The notes below the pieces were generated by a model. The model was not told the origin of the DNA. It did no database searches and saw only the letters and a list, made by a program, of their open reading frames with translations. From NCBI RefSeq assembly GCF_022829295.1, contig NZ_JAKSYH010000205.1:1-32042 (forward strand): 32,042 nucleotides of DNA, written 5' to 3'. Each line of letters starts with the position of its first letter. Position 1 is the first letter of the stretch. This DNA is from Methylobacterium sp. J-088. Lineage in GTDB: Bacteria; Pseudomonadota; Alphaproteobacteria; Rhizobiales; Beijerinckiaceae. This document shows, piece by piece, positions 1-8,369 of the stretch. Both the position numbers and the translations under genes were made by a program.

Positions 1-379
1 TTGAGCGCCCTCACGCTCCTGCCGGCGAGCGCGCCGGTTGCCGTGTCCTCCCCGTTCACGTGTAGCCGGCGCGTCCTACACAGTGACAGTGCGCCCTTTG
101 GATCGGCGCACATCCTCCCGAAGACAGCAGGTGCTACAGCGCAACTCATGAACGTAGCGGCGCGATCTTCCAGGCTGATTTTCTCCCGATCAGATTTGTA
201 GTTGTGAATCGGTCGCAGTTAGCGTACAAGTCACAGATCGATCTTTGGCCAGATATTCGGCCGTATCGCCTGAACAGGGCGAGCGCTCTGCATAGCTCCC
301 ATTTTCGACCACCAGCGACCGAGCGCGTGCGATGCATGCGCCCGACCTGTTCGCCTGCCTCGATAGATACGGAATACCT

Positions 380-589
380 ATGACCATCGGCACCGTTAAG
401 TGGTTCAACGACACCAAGGGCTTCGGCTTCATCCAGCCGGACGATGGCGGTAAGGACGTGTTCGTCCACATCTCGGCCGTCGAGCGTGCCGGGATGAACA
501 ACTTGGTCGAGGGCCAGAAGGTCTCCTACGAGATGGAGACCGACCGCCGCAGCGGCAAGCAGTCGGCCGGCAGCCTTCAGGCCGCCTGA
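380..589 (+). CDS. cspA: Cold-shock protein, CspA family (69 aa)
   Basis: A single cold-shock domain that binds single-stranded RNA/DNA and acts as an RNA chaperone in the cytoplasm. The protein starts MTIGTVKWFNDTKGFGFI. RNP1 (KGFGFI, residues 13-18) and RNP2 (VFVHI, residues 27-31) are both intact, and the length is typical of the family. I chose the ATG at 380 because it places the KWFN motif at the usual distance from the N-terminus; the frame is open 16 codons further upstream, but that part resembles no Csp. A hairpin follows at 619-644. The downstream DUF6481 gene is a frequent neighbour of csp genes in this group (from memory). The upstream ~380 bases hold no convincing gene and may include a long 5' leader. 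Paralogues are common, so the exact csp letter is uncertain. Confidence 0.96.
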   Translation: MTIGTVKWFNDTKGFGFIQPDDGGKDVFVHISAVERAGMNNLVEGQKVSYEMETDRRSGKQSAGSLQAA

Positions 590-618
590 GCCGCGCTCAT
601 CGGCCTCTGACGCGTTTC

Positions 619-644
619 GAAGCCGTTCCCCCGGGGGCGGCTTC
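619..644 (+). terminator. Probable Rho-independent terminator of the cold-shock gene
   Basis: GAAGCCG and CGGCTTC arms enclose a CCCCC/GGGGG inner stem and are followed by ATCTGTTTCTG, a moderately T-rich tail. The hairpin begins 30 bases after the csp stop codon. Confidence 0.7.
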
Positions 645-693
645 ATCTGTTTCTGACGCCGGGTCTCGGCTTCGGCGCGATGAAGGACTGTAC

Positions 694-1056
694 GTGGGTC
701 AATTCAAAACAAGCCAGCTCGTCGATCGCCTGGATGCGACAGCAAAAGCGCGACAGGCGACGCTTGACCGGTTCCGGGCCCGCCCGGCAGCGGATGACCC
801 GACGGTGCTGGCCCGGCAGGCCGAGCGGCAGGCCCTGTCCGAGGCGCGCGAGGTGCGGGTCACCGAGCGCGAGGCGGCGCGTACGGCCGCCGAGGCCGAG
901 CGTGAGGCGGAGGCCCTTGCCGCGCGTGAGCGCGCCGAGGCGGAACTCGTCCGCCAAGCTGCCGAAAGGGCGGAGCAGCAAGCCGCACTGGCAGCCGAGC
1001 AGAAGGCCGCGCGCGATGCACGCTTCGCGGCTCGGAAAGCCAAAGCACGCCGATAG
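694..1056 (+). CDS. DUF6481 family protein (120 aa)
   Basis: A very Ala/Arg/Glu-rich, probably coiled-coil cytoplasmic protein. The N-terminus (GQFKTSQLVDRLDATAKAR) followed by LDRFRARPAADDP and long AEAERE repeats ending in KAARDARFAARKAKARR matches what I remember of the DUF6481 family, which has no established function. The start is a GTG at 694; there is no ATG near the conserved N-terminus. It lies 104 bases after the csp gene, beyond a terminator-like hairpin. A small conserved hypothetical follows 41 bases later on the same strand. The charged helix would suit a nucleic-acid or ribosome-associated role, but that is a guess. Confidence 0.85.
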   Translation: MGQFKTSQLVDRLDATAKARQATLDRFRARPAADDPTVLARQAERQALSEAREVRVTEREAARTAAEAEREAEALAARERAEAELVRQAAERAEQQAALAAEQKAARDARFAARKAKARR

Positions 1057-1097
1057 GCCAGCCCGGCCCGCAGAACGTCATTATCGAAGGACGAAAG

Positions 1098-1304
1098 ATG
1101 TCTCACAAGTTCAAGATCGGGCAGAATGTCCGGCAGCTCGGGACCACCTACGCTGGCAACAAGAGTAGCGTCGTCGATGGTCTTTTCGAGGTGGTTCGAC
1201 TCATGCCAGACGATCGATCCGGTGAGCCTTGCTACCGGATCAGGTCGGCGGCCTGCGAGCGGGCTGCCCGGGAGGGCGAACTCACGCTCGCGTCACTGGA
1301 CTGA
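1098..1304 (+). CDS. Small conserved hypothetical protein (68 aa)
   Basis: Begins MSHKFKIGQNVRQLG and contains FEVVRLMPDDRSGEPCYRIRS followed by an ERAAREGEL segment. I recognise this pattern (FKIGQ.VR, then YEVVRLMPEDRSGEP.YRIRS, then ER.VRE.E) as a widespread small protein of Rhizobiales and Sphingomonads with no assigned function; it looks like a compact beta-rich fold. The ATG is preceded by a GGACGAAAG ribosome-binding site. There are no membrane segments. The gene sits directly after the DUF6481 gene and may be co-transcribed with it. Confidence 0.85.
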   Translation: MSHKFKIGQNVRQLGTTYAGNKSSVVDGLFEVVRLMPDDRSGEPCYRIRSAACERAAREGELTLASLD

Positions 1305-1388
1305 TGTTGGATTACGGTGGCCCGACACGTCCATGATCCGCGTGAAATCCAGGCACGAAGCATAAACCACGTCGTTACGTAGCTGCTC

Positions 1389-1664
1389 TCAACGGTTTAG
1401 CGCGTCGAAGGCCTGCCCGTGCTGGCGCAACACAAGCCGCAGGCTCACGATGTCGAGATCGTGTGGCTTGCAGTCGGTGATTACTATTATCTCCCGCAGC
1501 GCCTTGAACACTTCCGGGCGGGCATAGATCGAAGCGTGACGCTTCGCGTACCAGCCGCACCGCTTGTACCCCTCGGGGCCGGCAGGCTCGTCGGCCGAGC
1601 GATCCGCTGCAACGGTGCCCCGTTGTGCTTGACGTGTTGCCCGGACCGGAGCGAACGCCCGGCA
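1389..1664 (-). pseudogene. Coding remnant, unrecognised family
   Basis: On the minus strand a frame without a clear start runs from an in-frame TAA (1665-1667) to a TGA at 1389. It reads GYKRCGWYAKRHASIYARP, then EVFKALREI, HDLDIVSLRLVLRQHG and QAFDALNR. Composition and codon use look like real protein, best over 1389-1575, but no start codon or intact N-terminus is present. It lies directly downstream of the broken recombinase remnant on the same strand and may belong to the same decayed element. I do not recognise the family. Confidence 0.45.
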
Positions 1665-1744
1665 TTAGCCGCTGCCAGCTGCCACGCCCCTTCGGACTCC
1701 TGCGCGTCCGCGAGCGCGGCCGGTTCGACTGTGCGTTGGACGAT

Positions 1745-2190
1745 CCGAGCAACAGCGCGATCCGTTTTTCCCTCGACGCCGATGCGTCCCTGTCTGTCGA
1801 TCGGCCGGAGCGCCCGCCCCCCTTCAGGCGCGCTGCCGTGATCCAGGCGGGGGAACTGCGCACCGGGCAGGTCTGCATGTCTGAGCCATTGCGAGCGCCA
1901 ATCTCAGCGCCCTCCCCCGATGGCTCCGATTTGCTGCGGGTCGAAGTGGATCGCCAAGCCGTCCGGGCGCTCCTCGATCCAAGCGCGGCCGTCCCCGCGA
2001 GTGATCTCCAGACCCGCGTGCCCGGATCGCCGAAGCGCTGCAGCGAAGCCTGCGACGATCAGCGCCCGGTCGCGCCATCCGGCCAGGATGTCGGGCAGGG
2101 TCGCAACGGCGCGTCGGGGATCCACCGTCATCAGCGGCCGCCTCTGGGCGGCCAGTCGACCGTGCGCCCGTCTGATCCCACGCCACGCAT
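1745..2190 (-). pseudogene. Broken tyrosine recombinase (phage/plasmid integrase) remnant
   Basis: Pieces of a tyrosine recombinase core are scattered over several minus-strand frames. One frame (about 2182-1904) reads RGIRRAHG, then LMTVDPRRAVATLPD and LAGWRDRALIVAGFAAALRR, the typical segment where the catalytic-domain Arg lies in ALRRSE. It then stops after a Gly/Arg stretch. A second frame (about 1878-1746) continues with TCPVRSSPAWITAARL and STDRDAS..REKRIALLL, matching the TCPVRALRAWL....DRHGR region that follows in intact integrases. The C-terminal H-x-x-R and catalytic Tyr part is not recognisable. The gene is therefore frameshifted and truncated, a relic of a past integration. Confidence 0.65.
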
Positions 2191-2339
2191 GCGGAGGGCC
2201 GCCGACCAGGTGTAGGAGGCGAGACCGGTCGAGGCGTTGGCTCGGCGGGTGTTCTTGGACCGCGCCTACTCGGCCCACTCGCCGGCGCGACCGGCGAAAG
2301 CCTGCAGGCCCACCGGTGATGGTAGGGTGAATTTTCTGT

Positions 2340-2618
2340 TCAAGGCTGAGTATCCTCGGCGAGTGGTTCGCCCTCGTCGATCGCCTGGACAATCTGCTTC
2401 CGAACGAGCTTCAGCGCCGCCTGCACCGGATCGGCCCAATCAGGCCGCTGAGCCTTCTGAATGGCCTCAGCCGGAACGACCACGAAGAACCGCGTCCGCC
2501 CCTTCGATCGAGCATGCCAAAAGCCACGGACCTCGATGCCATCCGGGACCGGACGCGCCTTGACGATGAAGTCCTGCCCGGCGTGTGAAAAGGGGAGGCG
2601 CGGCGGCGTCGATGGCAT
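2340..2618 (-). CDS. Hypothetical protein (92 aa)
   Basis: Reads MPSTPPRLPFSHAGQDFIVK, then a strand-rich middle (ARPVPDGIEVRGFWHARSKGRTRFFVVVPAEA) and a helical tail with an acidic end. The balance of hydrophobic and charged residues is typical of a real small cytoplasmic protein, and no other frame here is better. Nothing ties it to a function. It stands alone between the recombinase debris and a gene-free stretch. I do not recognise a domain; a Methylobacterium-specific small protein is the best guess. Confidence 0.6.
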   Translation of the reverse strand: MPSTPPRLPFSHAGQDFIVKARPVPDGIEVRGFWHARSKGRTRFFVVVPAEAIQKAQRPDWADPVQAALKLVRKQIVQAIDEGEPLAEDTQP

Positions 2619-2976
2619 GCTGTCTTCTGGTGTCCGATAATCTCTACTCGTCGGTCCTTAGGACATCACCCGGGAACTGCCAACGGGACCGCCCGTAACG
2701 TGGTCATAGGGCAACGTTTTTGGATGTGCACGTCTCGGCGGTCATGGACCCACCCGCCGCGTCGCGATCGGGACTTGCACTTGGTCGAGACCCGATTCGT
2801 TTGGCCGTGCGAGGGGCTGTTATCGACCCAACTCGGCTGTTCCTCCGGTTATCGGCGCGTCTCGCAAGCGGTCATTCGTTGGCGGTCCGGCAACTTCGGC
2901 TCAGGGTAGAGGCTGTGGACAACGCGCTCCCCGCGCGGCTCGTGGTGAGCGCGACGACAAACCTGACGAGCGGACT
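2619..2976. other. Gene-free stretch
   Basis: Short overlapping frames here have Arg/Pro/Ser-rich translations typical of non-coding high-GC DNA. No RNA gene, repeat or clear promoter was seen. Confidence 0.5.
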
Positions 2977-3300
2977 ATGATGATGGCGCCCCGCCTTTTG
3001 TCCCAAACCGAGTTCTCAGCCTGCTTCACCGCTCCGATGCGGAACGTGACGGCAACCGCCGAGGCAGTCGTCGATGTCTGGTCGTATACCGAATCGATCG
3101 CGTTGCCGCTGGGACCTGTCACGGAGCTTCTCGACGTCACCGACGTCTATCGCGATGCAGCCGACCGGTTCGATCAGGTGCTGATCGGTACAAACGTCGA
3201 CAACCTCTTACTTGTCGTCATCGTGGATAACTTGCGCCACATCGTACACGGTCATTATTTTCTTGATTTAGTAGACGCGTACGGCCTGACCCGAACCTGA
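2977..3300 (+). CDS. Conserved hypothetical protein (107 aa or slightly shorter)
   Basis: After MMMAPRLLSQTEFSACF the protein has a pattern I associate with a small alphaproteobacterial family without known function: VTATAEAVVDVWSYTES, then VTDVYRDAADRFDQVLIGT, then LLLVVIVDN and HYFLDLVDAYGL. It has mixed alpha/beta composition and no signal or membrane segment. Three consecutive Met codons make the exact start uncertain (2977, 2980 or 2983). It is monocistronic as far as can be seen. Confidence 0.72.
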   Translation: MMMAPRLLSQTEFSACFTAPMRNVTATAEAVVDVWSYTESIALPLGPVTELLDVTDVYRDAADRFDQVLIGTNVDNLLLVVIVDNLRHIVHGHYFLDLVDAYGLTRT

Positions 3301-4057
3301 AAGCCAAGCGTTGGCTCAGTTCCGCATAACACACAGCCTGCACGCCGAGCAGCATCGGCGGCCGGTGCTGGCCGAAAGCGAAACGACTGTTTCGGGCCGA
3401 TCCAAGCGAGGCTGAGGACCATCCCATGGACGAAAGACTTCGTGGGACATCGCCCGGCAGCGATCACGCTCTGTCGAGGAACAGGGAATAGGGTAAGCTC
3501 TCCATCACGTTAAGGCGTCACATTTCGTGAGGGCGATGTGAAGGCGGTGGCCCGCAGGCTGAGGACAAGACACTGCGTTTTGGAGCAACCCCGGGTGAAA
3601 GGGGTCGGCGTGCGCATCAACGTCGCGCTTCTCCGAAGCCGACCTGCGGGTGCCGGCTCGATCGAGCTGGCAGCCCTGCTTCCGTTCAACCCGTCGTCGG
3701 CCGTGACGGGACGATCAAACCGGACCTTCAGGACTTGGACACCCTCGCCCACCGCGGGGATACTTCGCTCGACCGTCAGCCACAGCGCGGTGCAAACGGA
3801 TAGCGATGCTCAGCGGACCTTTCGCGAAACAACGGCCCGGCACGTGCGTGCTCGATTGTTAATCCGCGCCATTCGCGGATCGGCGAAAATTCTGTCGCCG
3901 GCTGCCCCCGCGACAGGAAACCGAGAACAATCCGTATTAATCATCTAAGACTTATTGCCTTTGCAGCTTGACGGCTCGTCCTGTTTCGAAGAGATCCTCA
4001 TCGCATAGTGCCACGACGAAGGGCACACGGCGCAAACGCTCGTTGGGAGAGGAAACG
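3301..4057. other. Gene-free stretch upstream of the ABC importer
   Basis: Frames of up to 136 codons exist on both strands, but their translations are Arg/Ser/Pro-rich, overlap one another and show no domain-like pattern. The last ~100 bases are the likely leader and promoter region of the substrate-binding protein gene; I could not identify convincing -35/-10 boxes. Confidence 0.5.
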
Positions 4058-5269
4058 ATGGTCTTCGCAGGTCGCACGGCTGCCGCCGTGCTCTTGTTCA
4101 CGCTCGCGGCGGTGCCAGCGCACGCTGCAGACCCCATCAAGATCGGGCTGAGCGGCCCTTATACCGGGGGCTCGTCTTCGATGGGCGTCTCGATGCGCGA
4201 TGGCGCCAAGCTCGCCGCCGCCGAGATCAACAAGGCCGGCGGCGTGCTCGGCCGCCCGATCCAGCTCATCGAGCGCGACGACGAGGCCAAGAACGAGGTC
4301 GGCGCCCAGGTCGCGCAGGAGTTGATCAACAAGGAAAAGGTCGTCGCGAGCGTCGGCTTCATCAACACCGGCGTGGCGCTTGCCGCCCAGCGGTTCTACC
4401 AGGAGGCCGAGATCCCGGTCTTCAACAACGTCGCCACCGGGACGATCATCACCAACCAGTTCAAGGAGCCGGATTACGAGGCGAACTACGTCTTCCGGAA
4501 CTCCGCCTACGACGTGCTCCAGGCCGGCCTGATGGTCGACGAGGCCCTGGCCCAGAACCACAAGAAGATCGCGATCCTCGCCGACTCGACCAATTACGGC
4601 CAGCTCGGGCGCGAGGACATCGAAAAGTACCTCGCCACCAAGAACGTGAAGCCGGTGGTGGTCGAGAAATTCAACATCAAGGACGTCGACATGACGGCCC
4701 AGCTGCTCAAGGCGCAGCAGGCCGGCGCCGACGTGATCCTCGCCTACGGGATCGGACCGGAACTGGCCCAGATCACCAACGGCATGGCCAAGCTCGGCTG
4801 GAAGGTGCCGATGATCACCAGCTGGCCGGCCTCGATGCAGAGCTTCATCGATATCGCCGGCGCGAACGGCAACGGCGTGATCATGCCGCAGACCTTCATC
4901 GAGGATCAGACCCTGCCGAAGCGCAAGGCGTTCCTGGAGAACTACTACAAGACCTACGGCGTCACGAAGATTCCGACCCCCGTGGCCGGCGCTCAGGCCT
5001 ACGACTCGATCTACCTCCTCGCGGCGGCGATCAAGCAGGCCGGCGGCACCGATGGTCCGAAGATCCGCGCTGCCCTCGAGAACCTGAACGAGAAGGTCGA
5101 GGGCGTGGTCACCACCTACGACAAGCCGTTCACCGCCAAGGACCACAACGCGATCTCGCGCAACATGGTCGTGTTCGGGAAGGTGCAGGACGGCAAGATC
5201 GTCTACGACAAGGCCGAGGACGCCAAGAACGCCGGCGTCGTCCGCCTCAAGGAAAAATCCTCGAACTGA
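4058..5269 (+). CDS. Branched-chain amino acid-type ABC transporter substrate-binding protein (403 aa)
   Basis: The periplasmic receptor of a HAAT-family importer (type I periplasmic fold, Peripla_BP_6). A Sec signal peptide spans residues 1-23 (hydrophobic AAAVLLFTLAAVPAHA, cleavage expected after AHA). The mature protein begins ADPIKIGLSGPYTGG, followed by the family's AAAEINKAGGVLGRPIQLI..DD and a LILAYG-like lobe-2 segment. I chose the ATG at 4058 because it gives a proper signal peptide and has GGGAGAGG seven bases upstream; the frame itself extends 30 codons further. The permease and ATPase genes follow in order after a strong hairpin. The ligand cannot be read from sequence: branched-chain amino acids, amides or aromatic acids are all possible for this family. 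Confidence 0.93.
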   Translation: MVFAGRTAAAVLLFTLAAVPAHAADPIKIGLSGPYTGGSSSMGVSMRDGAKLAAAEINKAGGVLGRPIQLIERDDEAKNEVGAQVAQELINKEKVVASVGFINTGVALAAQRFYQEAEIPVFNNVATGTIITNQFKEPDYEANYVFRNSAYDVLQAGLMVDEALAQNHKKIAILADSTNYGQLGREDIEKYLATKNVKPVVVEKFNIKDVDMTAQLLKAQQAGADVILAYGIGPELAQITNGMAKLGWKVPMITSWPASMQSFIDIAGANGNGVIMPQTFIEDQTLPKRKAFLENYYKTYGVTKIPTPVAGAQAYDSIYLLAAAIKQAGGTDGPKIRAALENLNEKVEGVVTTYDKPFTAKDHNAISRNMVVFGKVQDGKIVYDKAEDAKNAGVVRLKEKSSN

Positions 5270-5277
5270 GGACGCTC

Positions 5278-5307
5278 ACGGCCGCGCGCGATCGCGCGCG
5301 CGGCCGT
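5278..5307 (+). terminator. Strong GC hairpin between receptor and permease genes (attenuator or partial terminator)
   Basis: A 12-bp stem, ACGGCCGCGCGC pairing with GCGCGCGGCCGT, has a 6-nt loop and starts 9 bases after the receptor stop. It is followed by TCCCC, with no good T-run. In binding-protein operons such hairpins commonly protect the receptor message or reduce read-through so that the receptor is made in excess. Confidence 0.65.
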
Positions 5308-5409
5308 TCCCCGTGAATCCGGCGGCGTCCCGAGGCCGCCCGCACGACACCCAGCCGTCGCGCGGCGCCCGCCCGCGCGATCGGACGCTTCTCCGGTGAC
5401 AGTAGATCC

Positions 5410-6282
5410 ATGGAAATCCTGCTCCAGCTCATCGCCTCCGGCGTCGCGGTCGGCATGATCTACGCCGCCATCGCGTTCGGCTATCAGCTCACCTTCGCGA
5501 CCTCGAAGACCCTCAATTTCGGCCAGGGCGAGGCGCTGGCGCTCGGGGCGCTGTTCGGCCTGACCCTGGTGCCGTTCCTGGGCTACTGGCTGATGATCCC
5601 GCTGGTTCTGGTCTTCGGCTTCGCCCTCGGGGCGGTGGTCGAGCGCCTCGGCGTGCGCCCGGCCGTGAAGATCAAGTCCGAGTACGGGTGGATCATGGCC
5701 ACCATCGCGCTCGGCATCATCTTCAAGAACGTCGCCGAGAACGTCTGGGGCCGGGACGACCTGAAGTTCCCCTCCCCGCTGCCCGAGACCGCCCTGCAGG
5801 TCGGCGGCGTGCGCATCCTGCCGATGGAACTGCTGATCGTCGCAGGCGCGTTGCTGATGATGCTGGCGGTCGAAATCTTCAATCGCAAGTCGATCTGGGG
5901 CAAGGCGGTCGTCGCCACCTCCAACGATATCGACGCCGCCGGCCTGATGGGCATCAACACCCAGAAGGTGATCACCCTGTCGTACTCGATCAGCGCCATG
6001 ACGGCCGCCTTCGCAGGCGTGCTGGTGGCGCCCGTGACGCTGACCGGCGCCACGATGGGCTCCGTCCTGGCGCTGAAGGCCTTCGCGGTGGCGATCATCG
6101 GCGGCCTGGAATCCGGCCTCGGCGTCATCGTCGGCGGCCTGATCCTCGGCGTCGCGGAGACGCTGACCGGCTTCTACATCTCGACCGGCTACAAGGATGT
6201 GCCGGGCCTGATCCTGCTCCTCGTCGTCCTCTCCATCCGCCCGGTCGGCCTGTTCGGCAAGGCCGTCATCAAGAAGGTCTGA
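5410..6282 (+). CDS. livH: Branched-chain amino acid-type ABC transporter permease LivH (290 aa)
   Basis: An inner-membrane channel subunit of the HAAT importer. It begins MEILLQLIASGVAVGMIYA, with about eight hydrophobic segments. The family's early motif appears as TLNFGQGEALALGALFG, and the EAA-like cytoplasmic loop with AVATSNDIDAAGLMGI appears here as VVATSNDIDAAGLMGIN. The length matches LivH (about 290 aa). It lies 140 bases after the receptor gene and 38 bases before the fused LivM-LivG gene, and pairs with the LivM half of that protein. Confidence 0.94.
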   Translation: MEILLQLIASGVAVGMIYAAIAFGYQLTFATSKTLNFGQGEALALGALFGLTLVPFLGYWLMIPLVLVFGFALGAVVERLGVRPAVKIKSEYGWIMATIALGIIFKNVAENVWGRDDLKFPSPLPETALQVGGVRILPMELLIVAGALLMMLAVEIFNRKSIWGKAVVATSNDIDAAGLMGINTQKVITLSYSISAMTAAFAGVLVAPVTLTGATMGSVLALKAFAVAIIGGLESGLGVIVGGLILGVAETLTGFYISTGYKDVPGLILLLVVLSIRPVGLFGKAVIKKV

Positions 6283-6320
6283 CCGTGACCGCCCGCGCAA
6301 CCCTCACGGCAGCCTGAGCC

Positions 6321-8369
6321 ATGGCGCAGACCCTCGCCCCCGCCGAAGCGCCCGCTCAAGCGGCCGCCCCGAGCCTGTCCCGCCACATGGGCGTCCTCGG
6401 CGCCGTGCTGCTGGTCGTCGGCCTCGCCGCTTTCCCGCACGTGGTCACGAGCTCGTATTACATCCATTTGATGGTGGTGATCGCCATCTACGCGATCCTG
6501 ATCCTCGGGCTCGACATCGTGGTCGGCTATACCGGGCAGGTCAGCCTCGGCCATGCCGGCCTGTTCGGCGTCGGCGCCTACGCGGCGGCGGTGCTGTTCC
6601 TGCATTTCAAGCTCGGGGTGTGGTGGGGCATCCTGGCCGGGATCGGCGTGACCTCGGCCTTCGGCGTGCTGCTCGCGGTGCCGGCGTTGCGGGTGACGGG
6701 CCCCTACCTCGCCATGGTGACGCTGGCCTTCGGCACCATCGTGCAGATCTTCATCAACGAACTGACGCCGCTGACCAACGGCCCGCTCGGCATCACCCTG
6801 CCGCCGGCCCGCGTCCTCGATTTCTCGCTGCTGGGCCTCCAGGCGCCCTGGGGCGCGGCCGGGCGCAAGCTCGAATTCTACTATCTCGTCTGCGCCGCGC
6901 TGCTGGTGACCATCGTGGTCGTCAACCGGGTGGTGCGCTCGCCCTACGGCCGCGCCTTCGAGGCGCTGCGCGACTCGCCGATCGCCTGCGACTGCATGGG
7001 CGTCAGCGTCTACCGCTACAAGGTCTACGCCTTCGTGATCTCGGCGGCCCTGGCGGGCCTCGCGGGCGCGCTGTTCGCGTGGTCGGAGCGCTACGTGGCG
7101 CCCAATTCGTACGGGTTCGAACTCACCGTGCTGTTCCTGCTCGCGGTCACCATGGGCGGTCGCAAGTCGCGGGCGGGGCCGCTGATCGGCTCGGCGATCA
7201 TCGTGATGATGCCGAACGTGCTGGCCGATATCGGGCTGGTGCGGATCATGGCGGGGATCATCGCGCTCGCCGCCCTGGTGGTGGGCGTCCTCGCCGTCCT
7301 GCGCCGCCGGGAGGACCGCTACGCCCTGCTGATCCCGGTCGGGCTCTGCCTCGCCTTCTTCCCCGCGACGCTGCTGCTCGAATCCGTCACCGATTATCGC
7401 CTGTCGGTGTTCGGGCTGATGATCCTGTTCGTGGTCTATTACCTGCCGGACGGAATCGTCGGCTTCCTTCGCGAGAAGATCCCGGCGCTGCGCCCCGCCC
7501 ACACCGCCGAGGGCAAGAGCCTCCACGCCGAGGGCGCGGCGCTCAGCGTCCAGAGCGGCGACCGGGGCGCCGATCCGCTGCTGACGGTCGATCAGGCCCT
7601 GATGCAGTTCGGCGGTCTCAAGGCCCTGGCCGGCGTCGACCTCGCGGTGCGGCCGGGCACGATCCACGGGCTGATCGGCCCCAACGGATCCGGCAAGAGC
7701 ACGATGATGAACGTGCTCACCGGCATCTACCGGCCGACGAGCGGCACCGTCACCCTGGCCCGCGGCCACGGCACGCAGCGCCTCGACGGGCGCACGCCCT
7801 CCGAGATCGCCGCCGCCGGCATCGCCCGCACCTTCCAGAACGTCCAGCTCTTCCGGGAGATGACCGCGCTGGAGAACGTGCTGGTCGGGCTGCACCACAG
7901 CTTCCGCGGCACCCTGTTCGACGCGATCCTCGGCACGCCGCGCCGCCGCCGGGAGGAGCGCGAGCAGCGCGCCCGCGCCATGGCGATCCTCGACTTCGTG
8001 GGCTTGAGCGCCCTGGCGCAGGTGGAGGCCCGCAACCTGCCTTACGGCAAGCAGCGGCTCCTGGAGATCGGGCGGGCGTTGGCCCTCGATCCGGTGCTGC
8101 TGCTGCTCGACGAGCCCGCCGCCGGTCTCACCGCCCCCGACATCGCCGAGCTGACGGCGATCATCCGCAAGATCCGCGACGCCGGCATCACGGTGATCCT
8201 GATCGAGCACCACATGGATGTGGTCATGGGCCTGTGCGACCGCGTCAGCGTCCTCGATTTCGGCCACAAGATCGCCGAGGGCAGCGCCCGCGAGGTGCAG
8301 GCGGACCCGAAGGTGATCGAGGCCTATCTCGGCAGCCCGGTCGCCGACGAGGAGACGGCCCATGCTTGA
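6321..8369 (+). CDS. Fused LivM permease - LivG ATPase of the HAAT importer (682 aa)
   Basis: One polypeptide carries both the second permease and an ATP-binding subunit. Residues ~25-385 are LivM-like with many membrane segments and the motifs GLDIVVGYTGQVSLGHAG and FEALRDSPIACDCMGV. After a linker (~390-415) comes a LivG ATPase: Walker A GPNGSGKS (~453-460), Q-loop in ARTFQNVQLF, the LivG-type signature LPYGKQRLLE (~573), Walker B LLLLDEPAAGL (~593-603) and the H-loop His in LIEHHMDVV (~629-637). Nothing key is missing. The frame is continuous, so this is a true fusion and not an annotation artefact. The stop overlaps the livF start by 8 bases. LivM-LivG fusions exist in other bacteria, so this is unusual but not unique. 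Confidence 0.95.
   Translation: MAQTLAPAEAPAQAAAPSLSRHMGVLGAVLLVVGLAAFPHVVTSSYYIHLMVVIAIYAILILGLDIVVGYTGQVSLGHAGLFGVGAYAAAVLFLHFKLGVWWGILAGIGVTSAFGVLLAVPALRVTGPYLAMVTLAFGTIVQIFINELTPLTNGPLGITLPPARVLDFSLLGLQAPWGAAGRKLEFYYLVCAALLVTIVVVNRVVRSPYGRAFEALRDSPIACDCMGVSVYRYKVYAFVISAALAGLAGALFAWSERYVAPNSYGFELTVLFLLAVTMGGRKSRAGPLIGSAIIVMMPNVLADIGLVRIMAGIIALAALVVGVLAVLRRREDRYALLIPVGLCLAFFPATLLLESVTDYRLSVFGLMILFVVYYLPDGIVGFLREKIPALRPAHTAEGKSLHAEGAALSVQSGDRGADPLLTVDQALMQFGGLKALAGVDLAVRPGTIHGLIGPNGSGKSTMMNVLTGIYRPTSGTVTLARGHGTQRLDGRTPSEIAAAGIARTFQNVQLFREMTALENVLVGLHHSFRGTLFDAILGTPRRRREEREQRARAMAILDFVGLSALAQVEARNLPYGKQRLLEIGRALALDPVLLLLDEPAAGLTAPDIAELTAIIRKIRDAGITVILIEHHMDVVMGLCDRVSVLDFGHKIAEGSAREVQADPKVIEAYLGSPVADEETAHA

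Noticed and set aside
1625..2215. A plus-strand frame of 196 codons
   Set aside because: The minus strand of the same region reads as recombinase pieces; the plus translation resembles nothing.
2720..2760. Short string DVHVSAVMD resembling the cold-shock RNP2 region (DVFVHISAVE)
   Set aside because: No other cold-shock residues around it in any frame; probably chance.
3538..3948. A plus-strand frame of 136 codons upstream of the ABC importer
   Set aside because: Arg/Ser/Thr-rich, no domain pattern, no ribosome-binding site.
3998..5146. A 382-codon minus-strand frame opposite the binding protein
   Set aside because: Antisense shadow of a clearly recognisable substrate-binding protein.
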